A stretch of 64,000 nt of DNA from an uncultured Lachnospiraceae bacterium (GCA_947630855.1 CANRJF010000001.1:1-64000), one strand, 5' to 3'; shown: positions 30,033 through 40,300, counted from the first letter of the stretch. Program-made: numbers and translations. The notes: generated by a model from the letters alone, not told the origin.

Positions 30033-31301
30033 TCATATGTCATTTCTTTGGGGGGCTGCCGCCCATGTACCTGCCACATATCCGCTGGACCATGCCCACT
30101 GCAGATTATATCCCCCGCAGATGCCGTCAATATCAATCACTTCCCCGGCAAAAAATAGCCCCGGGACAAGTTTGGATTCTAAAGTTTTTGGATGTAATTC
30201 CTTTGTATCCACCCCGCCGGCACACACCTGGGCGCTTTCAAAACCTTTTGTCCCTGTAATGTCCACAGGCATGTTTTTTATATACCCTGCCAATCTTTCT
30301 ATTTCCCCCTGTGTAATCTGTTCTGCCGGCTTGTGAAGGGAAATTTCGCATTCCTTTAAAAACAGGGGGATCAACTTTTTGGAAAACAATCCAATCATTG
30401 CCTGTTCACAGTCTTTTCCTCCTCCAAACCGATAAAACCTTGACTGCAGCATGTCTGTTAATTCCCCCGGGGATAAGTCCGGCATAAAATCCAGCCGGGC
30501 AGCCACCTGCTTCCCCTGATGCAAGGCTTTGGAAGCAAAACGGCTTACCTGAAAAACAGGAATACCGGAGATTCCGTACTCCGTTATCTGCACTTCCCCT
30601 CTATCCTGGCAGATAAGGTCTTTATTTTCATATATCTTCACAAGAATATCTGACCTGATTCCTGCAATGGATTTGAAAAATGACTGTTTTGCCTTCAATT
30701 GCACTAACGCAGGCACAACATCTATAAATGTATGACCAAAACCTTCTATATATGGGAAAGCGCTTCCGTCACTTCCCGACTTGGGAAAGGCTTTTAAGCC
30801 GCAGGCAAAAATACAGGCATCACCCGCAAATACGTCTTTATTTGTGCGTATGCGAAAGCCTTTTTTTGTGTTTTCCACTTCATGTATTATGCAGTCTGTC
30901 ACAATATGTACTTTTTGTTTTGCCAATTCCATGCGAAGCACATCTAAAACGGAAGATGCCTGGCCACTGGCAGGATAAAAATATCCGTTTCGATTTTTGG
31001 GGTAAATTCCAAGTTCCGAAAAAAAACGGATGGTATCTTTAAAGCTAAACTGTTCTAATATCGGCAATACAAAGGCAGGGGTTTCGCCTCTGTAACAGCT
31101 TAATCCCTGCTTACTGTTGGTATAATTGCATTTTCCGTTGCCTGTGGAGAGAATCTTCTTTCCCACCCTGTCCATATGCTCTAAGATTGTTACCGCCGCC
31201 CCGGCCCTGGCTGCGCAGACAGCCGCCATCATACCGGAGGCGCCGCCGCCGATTACGATTACTTTTCTCAATTTTGCACCTGTTTTATACCTGTGAGCCA
31301 A
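30033..31301 (-). CDS. HI0933-family / aminoacetone oxidase-like flavoprotein
   Basis: VIVIGGGASGMMAAVCAARAGAAVTILEHMDRVGKKILSTGNGKCNYTN. Start may be TTG at 31271 rather than 31301. Confidence 0.9.
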   Translation of the reverse strand: MAHRYKTGAKLRKVIVIGGGASGMMAAVCAARAGAAVTILEHMDRVGKKILSTGNGKCNYTNSKQGLSCYRGETPAFVLPILEQFSFKDTIRFFSELGIYPKNRNGYFYPASGQASSVLDVLRMELAKQKVHIVTDCIIHEVENTKKGFRIRTNKDVFAGDACIFACGLKAFPKSGSDGSAFPYIEGFGHTFIDVVPALVQLKAKQSFFKSIAGIRSDILVKIYENKDLICQDRGEVQITEYGISGIPVFQVSRFASKALHQGKQVAARLDFMPDLSPGELTDMLQSRFYRFGGGKDCEQAMIGLFSKKLIPLFLKECEISLHKPAEQITQGEIERLAGYIKNMPVDITGTKGFESAQVCAGGVDTKELHPKTLESKLVPGLFFAGEVIDIDGICGGYNLQWAWSSGYVAGTWAAAPQRNDI

Positions 31302-31354
31302 ATGATTTGCCAGAAGGTATTCCCTGTTTCAATTAAAATAGCAAATCATTTGGC
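31297..31354. repeat. perfect 14-bp inverted repeat at the 5' end of the flavoprotein gene
   Basis: GCCAAATGATTTGC (31297-31310) / GCAAATCATTTGGC (31341-31354). Confidence 0.8.
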
Positions 31355-31469
31355 AAATGTGTATGCTCTGGAGTATAACTTAGTGGAACAAAGCGGATTA
31401 ATCCGCGTCAACTTCCTACGTCTGCTATTTTAGCATAAGAAAAATTAAGATTCAACGATTAATTGTAAG

Positions 31470-31838
31470 TTATGTGTCATAATTCTCCAAAAATCCGTAA
31501 AGCTGCTCCTCATCTTCAATCCAGTATCCTTTGCGGATTTTCTGCCGGAGAATATCGTCCAGATCCGAGTAGCGGATATCCGTGTACTGATAGACTGTTT
31601 TTCTGTCTGCATAGTAAACGGTAAGATAATCTCCCTCTTCTATAATTAAATATTTATAATTGACATTTTGATTGACAATGAGAACCTTCTCTGTCTCTTT
31701 TTCCGTCTCCACAGGAATCAATTGTTCTGTTTCCAGAGGAGTATCCTTGTCAGGCACATGGCCTGCAAACTTTACTGCAAGAATCAGCACAACCACTGCC
31801 GACAAACAAAAAATGCGAATACTATTGACTTTTTTCAT
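31470..31838 (-). CDS. membrane-anchored protein with BofC-C-like domain, unknown function
   Basis: N-terminal TM then YLIIEEGDYLTVYYADRKTVYQYTDIRYSDLDDILRQKIRKGYWIEDEEQLYGFLENY. Domain call by resemblance only. Confidence 0.6.
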   Translation of the reverse strand: MKKVNSIRIFCLSAVVVLILAVKFAGHVPDKDTPLETEQLIPVETEKETEKVLIVNQNVNYKYLIIEEGDYLTVYYADRKTVYQYTDIRYSDLDDILRQKIRKGYWIEDEEQLYGFLENYDT

Positions 31839-31921
31839 ATTATCACCAGTCATAGTATTTACATTTTTTTATATATTATACTGCATATACCGCGGTGATA
31901 AATTGGAAATGACGATTAATT

Positions 31922-33598
31922 TCATTCCCGGGTATAATCATGAGATTTCAATAAATGCAGTTTTTTTGCCAGTCGGACAATGGATGCCCCTTTGGGGAAT
32001 TTTAAAATATCTTCCTCCGTAAGGCCGCCCTGAAGCATACAGATTCCATACACAACCACCCCTATACCTATGGACAGAAATGTTGCCAAAGCGTTAGACT
32101 CAGACGCCTTATAAAGTCCCTGGTAAGAAAAATATACAACAATCCCCATAATAAGGGAAGAAATTCCCGGCAATATAAAAATGTTTATCACATCCATAAT
32201 ATATCCGCTGTATCTTTTTATTGCGATTCCGTTTAAGATGCACATTAAAAATGCAAAAAAGATATTGGCATACACAACGGCATAAATATTTAAATCAAAC
32301 ACCCACAAAAGCAGGGTGAGAAAAACAAGATGCAGTCCCAGAGAAACTGCGGCATTCCATACAGGCACTCTCATCCGGTTAATGCCCTGTAAAATTCCGT
32401 TGGATAAGGTGGAAACAGAAAAAAACAGTATGGCTGCCGCCCCTACCTGAAGCATCCGCCCTGCCAACGGGGAAGAATCCTTTAACAAAAGCTGCATAAT
32501 CGGGGATGCCAGCACTGCCATTCCCACAGTACAGGGAAATACCACAATCATATTAAAGCGCATGGCTGCCTGAATCTGATGGCGCACCACATCCATTTTC
32601 CTGTTGGCGTAAGAAGCTGCCAGATTGGGCACACAGGAAGCAGATAATGCGGATGCAATGGAAATAGGCACATTAATCAGCAATTTATACTTACCTGAAA
32701 ACACACCCCAGAATACTTCTTCTTCGTCTTTGCTGTAACCCTTTAGCAGTATCAGGTTTTTAAATATTCCCTGGTCTAAGATACCGCTGATATTGTAGAT
32801 TGTAGTGCTTAACAGTACGGGTAAAATTGTCAGGATTAAAATTTTTGCCACGTCCATGTAAGTTTCCGTCTTTGTACTCCGGTCTCTGCTGTTTCTTTTT
32901 TTTCGGGCGCTGCGGTAAGCATAGAAAACGAAAAAAAGAAATAACAGGCCCGCCGCCGCTCCCACACATGTTCCAAGAGTGCTTCCTGCCGCTCCATATG
33001 CCGCAGCATATTTCTCAGGCTGCCCTAATGCATCTCCCACCTTTTTCCCATATCCAAAAAGATAATAAGCAGCTCCCATGCTTACAAGGGCATTGATTAT
33101 CTGCTCAATCACCTGGGAGATGGCACTGGGAACCATGCTGCCAAGGCCCTGGAAGTATCCCCTTAATACCCCAAGCATTGCCACAATCACAAGGGTGGGG
33201 GAAAGTACTTTTAAGGCATATATGCTCATGGGTGTTTTCAGCAATGTACCGGTAATAAACTCTGCGCCGAAAAATACAATCAATGCGGCTATTGTGCCGG
33301 ATATGGCAGCAAAAACAAATGCCCCCTTTACAATGCGGAAGGCATTTGTCTTTTCTCCCCTGGAAATCCTTGCTGACACCAGCTTGGAAACTGCCAGGGG
33401 AAGGCTGAAAGAGGAAATCAAGAGAAATATATTATAAATTTCAAAGGCACAACTGTAATAGTCATTTCCCACATCACCGATAATATTTGTTACGGGCAGC
33501 CTGTAAAGCATGCCTATCACACGGCTAATCAGGGATGCCGCTGCCAGAATAGATCCCTGCAGAAGAAAACTTGTATTACTTTTCTTTCTCTGACTCAT
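31922..33598 (-). CDS. polysaccharide/oligosaccharide flippase (MATE/MurJ-like, SpoVB type)
   Basis: Polytopic protein starting FLLQGSILAAASLISRVIGMLYRLPVTNIIGD, as in MVF/MATE-superfamily flippases. Confidence 0.88.
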   Translation of the reverse strand: MSQRKKSNTSFLLQGSILAAASLISRVIGMLYRLPVTNIIGDVGNDYYSCAFEIYNIFLLISSFSLPLAVSKLVSARISRGEKTNAFRIVKGAFVFAAISGTIAALIVFFGAEFITGTLLKTPMSIYALKVLSPTLVIVAMLGVLRGYFQGLGSMVPSAISQVIEQIINALVSMGAAYYLFGYGKKVGDALGQPEKYAAAYGAAGSTLGTCVGAAAGLLFLFFVFYAYRSARKKRNSRDRSTKTETYMDVAKILILTILPVLLSTTIYNISGILDQGIFKNLILLKGYSKDEEEVFWGVFSGKYKLLINVPISIASALSASCVPNLAASYANRKMDVVRHQIQAAMRFNMIVVFPCTVGMAVLASPIMQLLLKDSSPLAGRMLQVGAAAILFFSVSTLSNGILQGINRMRVPVWNAAVSLGLHLVFLTLLLWVFDLNIYAVVYANIFFAFLMCILNGIAIKRYSGYIMDVINIFILPGISSLIMGIVVYFSYQGLYKASESNALATFLSIGIGVVVYGICMLQGGLTEEDILKFPKGASIVRLAKKLHLLKSHDYTRE

Positions 33599-33613
33599 AA
33601 TTTACCTCAAAGA

Positions 33614-34738
33614 TTATTGGCGGGATTCCTCAAAATCACTTTTGCTTCCATAAATTCCCACCTTTTCTACGGCATCATCTAAAATAATGCATATATACGT
33701 CTTGCCCTGGTTAATGGTAAGCTCGTTGCCGTCCATGTCATAATAGTGGGGCTTGCCATTGTCTACTTCTTTTGTCCAGGTAATGTCAATGGCTTTTCCG
33801 TTGGTAATGTATTTGCCGGTTCCGCCGTAGGATTTGGTATTCACATCCAAATAGCCATGGTCATCCAAGGTTCTGTATTCGCAGACACGGAAAATAATGT
33901 TTTTAAATGCCAGTTGTTCTCCGTTTGATGCATCCACATGGGCATCCTTATACTGGAAACGTTTGTAAAGCCCTGTGGACTCGTCATACTCAAACCAGGG
34001 TTTATTCACCGGATATCCAGGTTCAACAACAAGGGCGTCTTCTCCCCCGTCCAATGTAACTTCTTCCCCGTCTAAAGCGAAATTGTAATGCTTGAAATCG
34101 TCAGGGAGCGTGGTACGGTATCCTCTTTTTTCAATACCTGCTATAATGCCTTCTCCGTTAATGTATGCGTTGTGGGGGGATTTCCTGGAGGAATCCCTGA
34201 AAAATGTTACATTTTCCAAATCCCCGTCCAGTCCGTTTAAGTCATCCATAGACTTTAACATTTCCGTTGCGTATATAGCCTGTCCATAATGTACATAAAT
34301 ACTGTCAAACTCATTGGATAAATAAGCAAAATAATGACGGCAGCTTCTCTGGGACATAATGGTGGGAAGTTCTCTGTAATCCTGGAAAATAGGCATCATT
34401 CTGGTAAGCCCGCCCTCTGCGGGAGCTTCGTAAATAACACTTGCATAGGAAGCGCCGTACTGGGGCATAGCATCTACCGTATTGCCAAGCATACAGGAAA
34501 CCGGCCGCATATGGGCAACTTCCTCATCTACCGGCTCACCGGTTAAAAGCCCTCTATTACCTGTATCCACAACCACTTCTGTCTCTGTCTCCGTTTCAGT
34601 TACTTCTTCTGTCTGTAATTCCGTTTCCGATACTACTGTTTCCTCTGTGTCCGTAACTGCATCTTTTTCCTTTCCGCAGCCTGCAAACGCCATACAAAGC
34701 ACTGCCGAGAAAAGAAATAGTTTTTTCATGTGTCTCAT
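33614..34738 (-). CDS. DUF3048 domain lipoprotein (YerB-like)
   Basis: Lipobox FAGCG; RPVSCMLGNTVDAMPQYGASYASVIYEAPAEGGLTRMMPIF and C-terminal GKTYICIILDD. Confidence 0.88.
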   Translation of the reverse strand: MRHMKKLFLFSAVLCMAFAGCGKEKDAVTDTEETVVSETELQTEEVTETETETEVVVDTGNRGLLTGEPVDEEVAHMRPVSCMLGNTVDAMPQYGASYASVIYEAPAEGGLTRMMPIFQDYRELPTIMSQRSCRHYFAYLSNEFDSIYVHYGQAIYATEMLKSMDDLNGLDGDLENVTFFRDSSRKSPHNAYINGEGIIAGIEKRGYRTTLPDDFKHYNFALDGEEVTLDGGEDALVVEPGYPVNKPWFEYDESTGLYKRFQYKDAHVDASNGEQLAFKNIIFRVCEYRTLDDHGYLDVNTKSYGGTGKYITNGKAIDITWTKEVDNGKPHYYDMDGNELTINQGKTYICIILDDAVEKVGIYGSKSDFEESRQ

Positions 34739-34751
34739 CCTTAACCTCCTG

Positions 34752-35246
34752 TTATCTTAAAATGTTTTTTTCATTTAAGATATCTTTTTGTTTATTTTCC
34801 ATAAATGCCGCTTCCTCCGGGGTCATATGGTCATAACCCAGCAAGTGCAGCATACTATGAACAATAAGAAATGCAAATTCCCGTTTCAGGGAATGGCCGT
34901 AAGCTTTTGCCTGCTCACGCACTTTTGGCAGGGATAATACAATATCTCCTAATAGGACTTCCCCGCTGTCGGGATTAAAATTATCGTCATAATCTTCTAT
35001 TCCTGAAAAATCCCCTGGCCTGCTGTATTCAATCATAGGAAAAGAAAGCACATCCGTGGGTGCGTCCACCCCCCGGTACTCCCTGTTGATTTCATGGATG
35101 CTTTCATTGTCCACCAGGGTAACGCTTACTTCCGCTTCAAAAGGGAAATTCTCATAATCCAGCACAAACGTAATGATTTCTTCTGCCAGTTTTCTGTGGT
35201 CAAAGGGAAATTCCACCGGTATTTCTTCCTCAATGTTTACTGTCAT
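34752..35246 (-). CDS. ybeY: endoribonuclease / rRNA maturation factor YbeY
   Basis: HEINREYRGVDAPTDVLSFPM and HSMLHLLGYDHMTPEE metal site. Confidence 0.97.
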   Translation of the reverse strand: MTVNIEEEIPVEFPFDHRKLAEEIITFVLDYENFPFEAEVSVTLVDNESIHEINREYRGVDAPTDVLSFPMIEYSRPGDFSGIEDYDDNFNPDSGEVLLGDIVLSLPKVREQAKAYGHSLKREFAFLIVHSMLHLLGYDHMTPEEAAFMENKQKDILNEKNILR

Positions 35247-36420
35247 AACTGATGCCCTCCCGGACTAAAAGTTCTCTGACTTTTAAGAACTGATTCATAC
35301 TTAATCCTGATTCATCATACATACCTGTGGCGGACATTTCATTTAATGTCTGGTAAATTACCATGTCCTCATTCCAGGAAGTGGAAAGATTATGTTCATT
35401 TAACATTTCTATTTTCTTTAAACATGCATCCACCATATGTACAATTGCAGATTCTTTGGAAGAGGGCCTGTTAAGTTCTCCCCTGTACTCTGACAAAATC
35501 TGGATAATGTCATGGGGAAATTCCCTTTCTTCTGCCAGCCTTACCCCGTTTTGTATAAAGGGCTCTCCCTCTAAAACTCCCAGCCGGTAGTAGAAACCTG
35601 CCGCCGCTGCCACTTTATCATTCACATTGATTTCTTTGGCGCATTTTCTGGCAAGGGTGGATATTTTCATGGCATGTACATATTCTGCCATTGAATAGTT
35701 TTTAATATCCAAAACCAAAGGATAATCTTCCTGTATAATCTGCATTACGGCATCCGTGGCGGCATGGTCTGCCTGGTCATACATCCGGCTGGCAATCATC
35801 ATATAAATCATAATAACCATGAGATTAATAATCAGATTCCACTTTAACATGTCTGTGCTGCTCTTAGCATATGCCAGATAATAAAACAGCATGGGGACAG
35901 AAAGCGCTGCCGAGAGCAAAATCAAACATCCCCATATACGGTATTCCTTTTTGCGCATGGTTTTGGCAAGCTGCGCTCCCACTAATACCAAAATACAGTA
36001 AGCTGCCAGTTCATAAAAATCGGCTCCCGTGGCAACACATAAGATTACGCTTAAAAATATTCCAACGCTTGCGGCAATTTCCGGATTGGAAAGGATACTC
36101 ATAAAAAGCGCTAAAGCCACTGCCGGCATAGTATATGCCGGAATAAAATATCCTGCTAAAGTAATAAAACAGGAAAGGATATAACATCTGGAAACGCCTT
36201 TATAATGGCTGGATATATTATTGCCGATATATCCCGATAGCCTGTTACTTTCCAAAATATAAATAAGAACTGCCAAAAATATGGCATCTATTGCAAGATA
36301 TACAATATATTCATCCAGCAAAAGATTGTTTAAATATCCCAAAGCTGTGGAAATCAGCAGGGTAAATATAATTATGGCAGCTAAGCAGTGTCGTCTTGCC
36401 CTGGGCATCTTTTGTTCCAT
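35230..36420 (-). CDS. polytopic membrane protein with degenerate HD-like domain (PgpH/YqfF position)
   Basis: N-terminal TM helices, C-terminal HD-like region EYVHAMKISTLARKCAKEI...FYYRLGVLEGE...EFPHDIIQILSEYRGE...SKESAIVHMVDACL; between phoH and ybeY. Confidence 0.75.
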   Translation of the reverse strand: MEQKMPRARRHCLAAIIIFTLLISTALGYLNNLLLDEYIVYLAIDAIFLAVLIYILESNRLSGYIGNNISSHYKGVSRCYILSCFITLAGYFIPAYTMPAVALALFMSILSNPEIAASVGIFLSVILCVATGADFYELAAYCILVLVGAQLAKTMRKKEYRIWGCLILLSAALSVPMLFYYLAYAKSSTDMLKWNLIINLMVIMIYMMIASRMYDQADHAATDAVMQIIQEDYPLVLDIKNYSMAEYVHAMKISTLARKCAKEINVNDKVAAAAGFYYRLGVLEGEPFIQNGVRLAEEREFPHDIIQILSEYRGELNRPSSKESAIVHMVDACLKKIEMLNEHNLSTSWNEDMVIYQTLNEMSATGMYDESGLSMNQFLKVRELLVREGISYDSKH

Positions 36421-37412
36421 TATCTTTTAACCACCTGTCTCTTTTTCTTTTTTTTCAATTGGATTTCATAATCCTCGTAGGCCTTTACGATTTTCTGTAC
36501 CAGCGGGTGCCTTACCACATCATTGCTGGTAAGTTCACAAATGCCGATATCCTCCACTTTACTAAGAACCTTAAGCGCGGTATCCAAACCCGATTTTGTC
36601 CCGGGAGCCAAATCCTTTTGGGTGGCGTCCCCTGTAATGACAACTTTTGAGCCAAATCCGATTCTGGTAAGAAACATTTTCATCTGGGCGGGGGTGGTAT
36701 TCTGTGCCTCATCTAAGATAATAAAGGCATTATCCAGTGTACGCCCCCTCATGTAGGCAAGAGGCGCCACTTCTATTAAACCTTTTTCCATATTCCGCTG
36801 AAAGCTTTCCGCTCCCATAATCTGATAGAGGGCATCATACAAAGGCCTAAGGTAAGGGTCTACTTTGCTCTGTAAATCCCCGGGAAGAAATCCCAGCTTT
36901 TCCCCTGCCTCAATGGCTGGACGGGTGAGGATAATCCTTCCCACCTCTTCATTTTTAAAAGCGGTGACAGCCATGGCAATGGCAAGGTATGTCTTTCCTG
37001 TACCGGCAGGCCCTGTGCCAAATACAATCATCCTGTCACGGATATTATCCACATAATTTTTCTGCCCTATTGTCTTGGGTTTTACCGGTTTACCCTGTAC
37101 AGTATGGCAGATACACTCCTTGTCAATCTCCACAATGGCAGATGTATTCTTCTCCATGGCAAGGGATATGGCATAGTTTACATTTTGCTCCGTGATGGTA
37201 TTTCCCCTTTTGGAGAGTTCCAAAAGCTGCCCAAACACGCCGGCAGCATTGGAAATTCCGGTATTGCTGCCTAAAATCTTAATGCTTTCACCCCGAATCA
37301 CCACTGTTACGTGAAAAGCTTTTTCGATTTTCTTAATATAAACGTCAAACTGCCCAAACACATTGGCAATATGTTCCGGCGGTATATTTACACTCAGTTC
37401 AGTCAGACTCAT
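36420..37412 (-). CDS. ybeZ: PhoH family ATPase
   Basis: GPAGTGKTYLAIAMAV, ILTRPAIEAGEKLGFLPGDL, FIILDEAQNTTPAQMKMFLTRIG. Confidence 0.96.
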   Translation of the reverse strand: MSLTELSVNIPPEHIANVFGQFDVYIKKIEKAFHVTVVIRGESIKILGSNTGISNAAGVFGQLLELSKRGNTITEQNVNYAISLAMEKNTSAIVEIDKECICHTVQGKPVKPKTIGQKNYVDNIRDRMIVFGTGPAGTGKTYLAIAMAVTAFKNEEVGRIILTRPAIEAGEKLGFLPGDLQSKVDPYLRPLYDALYQIMGAESFQRNMEKGLIEVAPLAYMRGRTLDNAFIILDEAQNTTPAQMKMFLTRIGFGSKVVITGDATQKDLAPGTKSGLDTALKVLSKVEDIGICELTSNDVVRHPLVQKIVKAYEDYEIQLKKKKKRQVVKR

Positions 37413-38673
37413 ATTCCTTAGTTCCCTCGTCGGTATCTATTATTTCCACCTGGGCGGCCTGGTATCTGCCGATATCTTCTAACCCGGTGATACTGCCCGT
37501 CACATGGCATTTATTCTCCTTATACTTTATCATAACATTTTTATCTACTATTTGAACACCCTTTTCTTCTAATTTTTTTAAAAACTGTGAAAAATTTTCT
37601 TTTGCCTGCTGTTTTGCCTGTTCTTTTGATAAAGTTATCTGTTTATAATCACATTGGGAATAGGTGATTTTGTTGATTGTTATGGGGATATAATAATCTT
37701 TTGCAATGGCAAGCTGGCGGCTTTCTTTGTAAACCATACAGGGTTCTTTTATTTTATGGAAGGAAGGAATTTCTATTTTATAAGAAAAAGCAGATAATTC
37801 ATAACGGCAGAAAGATTCTCCTGTTTTCACTTTCTGCGTGTACTGCAGGGGAAAACTATCTTCATAAGTATATGTAGTCTGTCCCAAAATATCCGCGTCG
37901 GAACAGGTATAAACATAATTAATGATTTCCTGGCTGTCATTGTAGATATCCAGCCTTGAAGATACCAGAACATCCCCTGCTTTTACTTCACTTCCTGCTT
38001 TTACCTGGGGTGTACCCTTTCTTGTAATAATGGAAGTAACCACGGCATCCTGCTTTGCCACAATATCGTAGGCGCCTTCCATTTCCTCCTTTGATTCCAT
38101 ATGGCTTTTGCTGCCCAATAGATTTTCCTGAATATCAATGGTCATTTTTGTCCCGTTTAAACGTACAGATGCCCAGATAATATCTTCATATTCAGAGCGC
38201 AGTTCTTCTTCCAGCTTTGCACAGTTAATCCTGCTTTTTTTTGTCCCGAAAGCCGAATTTTTTTCTTCCAGGAAAGTAAGAATCGTCTCGTCCGTAATGG
38301 AGGAATTGCCGTTAATGTCAATCAGCCAGATAAAAGTTGTAAGGTACAGTAAAAAAGCAATACATCCTGCAATTCCGGCAAAAAAAACTTTTCGCTTTCT
38401 GTACCTGTACAAAAAAAAGGGAAAACCCACCCGTTTTAAAATAACAAGACGGGTTTTTGTCTTTTTCAGCAATGGTTTTAATTTGCGGAACCCTGCAAGG
38501 CTGATATAAAATTCATAATACTCCCCCCCGTTGGACAGGTTCCAGATTAAAATATTGTGGTTGCTGCATAAATTTAAAAAACGTTCCGGAGAATATCCGC
38601 TTAAACGTACCAGTAAAAAACCACGAAAATACTTGACGATGGAAAGGAACATGCGTTTCCTCCTAATTTTCAT
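37399..38673 (-). CDS. yqfD: sporulation protein YqfD
   Basis: Membrane protein with YqfD features (GYSPERFLNLCSNHNILIWNL), gene order yqfC-yqfD-phoH. Confidence 0.9.
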   Translation of the reverse strand: MKIRRKRMFLSIVKYFRGFLLVRLSGYSPERFLNLCSNHNILIWNLSNGGEYYEFYISLAGFRKLKPLLKKTKTRLVILKRVGFPFFLYRYRKRKVFFAGIAGCIAFLLYLTTFIWLIDINGNSSITDETILTFLEEKNSAFGTKKSRINCAKLEEELRSEYEDIIWASVRLNGTKMTIDIQENLLGSKSHMESKEEMEGAYDIVAKQDAVVTSIITRKGTPQVKAGSEVKAGDVLVSSRLDIYNDSQEIINYVYTCSDADILGQTTYTYEDSFPLQYTQKVKTGESFCRYELSAFSYKIEIPSFHKIKEPCMVYKESRQLAIAKDYYIPITINKITYSQCDYKQITLSKEQAKQQAKENFSQFLKKLEEKGVQIVDKNVMIKYKENKCHVTGSITGLEDIGRYQAAQVEIIDTDEGTKEYESD

Positions 38674-38944
38674 ACAGTACGGAATCGATGATTCCCGTTA
38701 TTTTCATCTCTTCGTTGGTGTAATAACTGATATGCAGATTTTTCCCTTGTATTACCAGATGGCAGGTCTTTGTCTGCAGGCGGATATTCGTCTGATTATA
38801 TTCTAAGAGTCCCCGGTAATTTTCTACCAGCATCTCCCCTCTTCCTGTAATGGACACTAATACCGCGCCATACATTAAGTCTTTGGGCAGTTCCAAGGTG
38901 TCTACCAATTCTTCTTTCCATTTTCCAACATTGATTTTTCCCAT
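38663..38944 (-). CDS. yqfC: YabP/YqfC-family sporulation protein
   Basis: KWKEELVDTLELPKDLMYGAVLVSITGRGEMLVENYRGLLEYNQTNIRLQTK. Confidence 0.88.
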   Translation of the reverse strand: MGKINVGKWKEELVDTLELPKDLMYGAVLVSITGRGEMLVENYRGLLEYNQTNIRLQTKTCHLVIQGKNLHISYYTNEEMKITGIIDSVLYEN

Positions 38945-38992
38945 GTTTCACTATATGTAAAACGGGAAGGATTTATGCGGATTTCCCCGTAT

Positions 38993-40300
38993 CTATGAGG
39001 AAATTCGCAATTTTACCATAGGTTCTTCTTTTGGCGGATTATCCTTTATGGTGTATGCGGATAAAATCTGCCGGTGTGCCTTACGTATTTTCTCTTTATC
39101 ATTCCCGTAAATTACTGCCAAAGGCTCTCCCTGTTTTACAGCCATGCCTTTTTTCTTTTCCAAAAGGATTCCCACAGACAAATCAATAACGCTTGATTTT
39201 GTTTCTCTGCCGCCCCCTAACGCCATACAGGCATTTCCAATTATCTCTGCTTGAATGCCTGTCACATAACCTGTTTTATCTGCCGTTACAGCTTCCGTAT
39301 AGTCTGCTTTTGGAAATTTATTCACATCCCATACATAAGAGGCATCGCCCCCCTGGGCAGACACAAATTCTGCCATCTTCTCTTTTGCCCTTCCGCTGTT
39401 TATACATTCTTCCATCATGGCTTTTGCCTTTTCCCCGGTATCCGCCTTTTTTGTCAGAAGCAGAATTTCCGTCCCCAGAGCGTAAACCACCTCCATTAAA
39501 TCGGCAGGGCCCATGCCGGATAAGGCGGAAACTGCCTCTGCCACTTCAAGGGAATTTCCCACGGCATTGCCTAAAGGCTGGTCCATGTCGGTGATAACCG
39601 CTGCCATAGATTTGCCTGCCATAGTGCCGATTTTTACCATTGCCTCTGCCAATGCCCTGGAATCCTCAAATTTTTTCATAAAGGCGCCGGAACCGGTTTT
39701 TACATCCAAAACAATTATATCGCTGCCGGAGGCTAATTTTTTGCTCATAATACTGCTGGCAATCAAAGACATTTGGTCTACGGTGGCAGTCACATCCCTT
39801 AAGGCGTACAATTTCTTGTCTGCCGGGGCAAGATTTGCTGTCTGTCCTGCGATGGCAATGCCTATGTCGTTGACATTTTTTATAAAAGTTTCCTGTGATA
39901 TGCCGGTACAAAAACCCGGAAAACATTCCAGTTTATCAATGGTTCCTCCGGTAAAGCCAAGCCCTCTGCCTGCCATTTTGGCAATCTTTACCCCCAACGC
40001 CGCCATAATGGGAGCCAGAACCAGTGTGGTTTTATCTCCCACGCCGCCTGTGCTGTGCTTGTCTGCTTTAACGCCTTCAATTCCTGACAAATCTAAAGTT
40101 TCCCCGCTGTCTCTCATGGCAAGGGTTAAATCCAGGGTTTCTTTATCATTAAGCCCCGTAAAGCAGATAGCCATTGTCATAGCTGACATCTGGTAATCCG
40201 GTATTGTGCCATTGGTATAGTTTTCTATCATATAATTAATTTCTTCCGTAGACAAAATTTTTCCCTGTTTTTTCTTTTGGATTAGGTCGTACATGCGCAT
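38993..40300 (-). CDS. pdp: pyrimidine-nucleoside phosphorylase
   Basis: DKHSTGGVGDKTTLVLAPIMAALGVKIAKMAGRGLGFTGGTIDKLE. Confidence 0.95.
   Translation of the reverse strand: MRMYDLIQKKKQGKILSTEEINYMIENYTNGTIPDYQMSAMTMAICFTGLNDKETLDLTLAMRDSGETLDLSGIEGVKADKHSTGGVGDKTTLVLAPIMAALGVKIAKMAGRGLGFTGGTIDKLECFPGFCTGISQETFIKNVNDIGIAIAGQTANLAPADKKLYALRDVTATVDQMSLIASSIMSKKLASGSDIIVLDVKTGSGAFMKKFEDSRALAEAMVKIGTMAGKSMAAVITDMDQPLGNAVGNSLEVAEAVSALSGMGPADLMEVVYALGTEILLLTKKADTGEKAKAMMEECINSGRAKEKMAEFVSAQGGDASYVWDVNKFPKADYTEAVTADKTGYVTGIQAEIIGNACMALGGGRETKSSVIDLSVGILLEKKKGMAVKQGEPLAVIYGNDKEKIRKAHRQILSAYTIKDNPPKEEPMVKLRISS

Noticed and set aside
31881-31896. ACCGCGGT sequence resembling a T-box antiterminator core
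   Set aside because: No T-box stem I, AGGGUGG context or downstream aminoacyl/amino acid gene.
38950-38978. GCATAAA-N14-CATATAGT resembling a sigma-E promoter for yqfC
   Set aside because: The -10 element ends 6 nt before the annotated ATG, so start site and start codon would coincide. Only plausible if yqfC starts further downstream; not strong enough to call.
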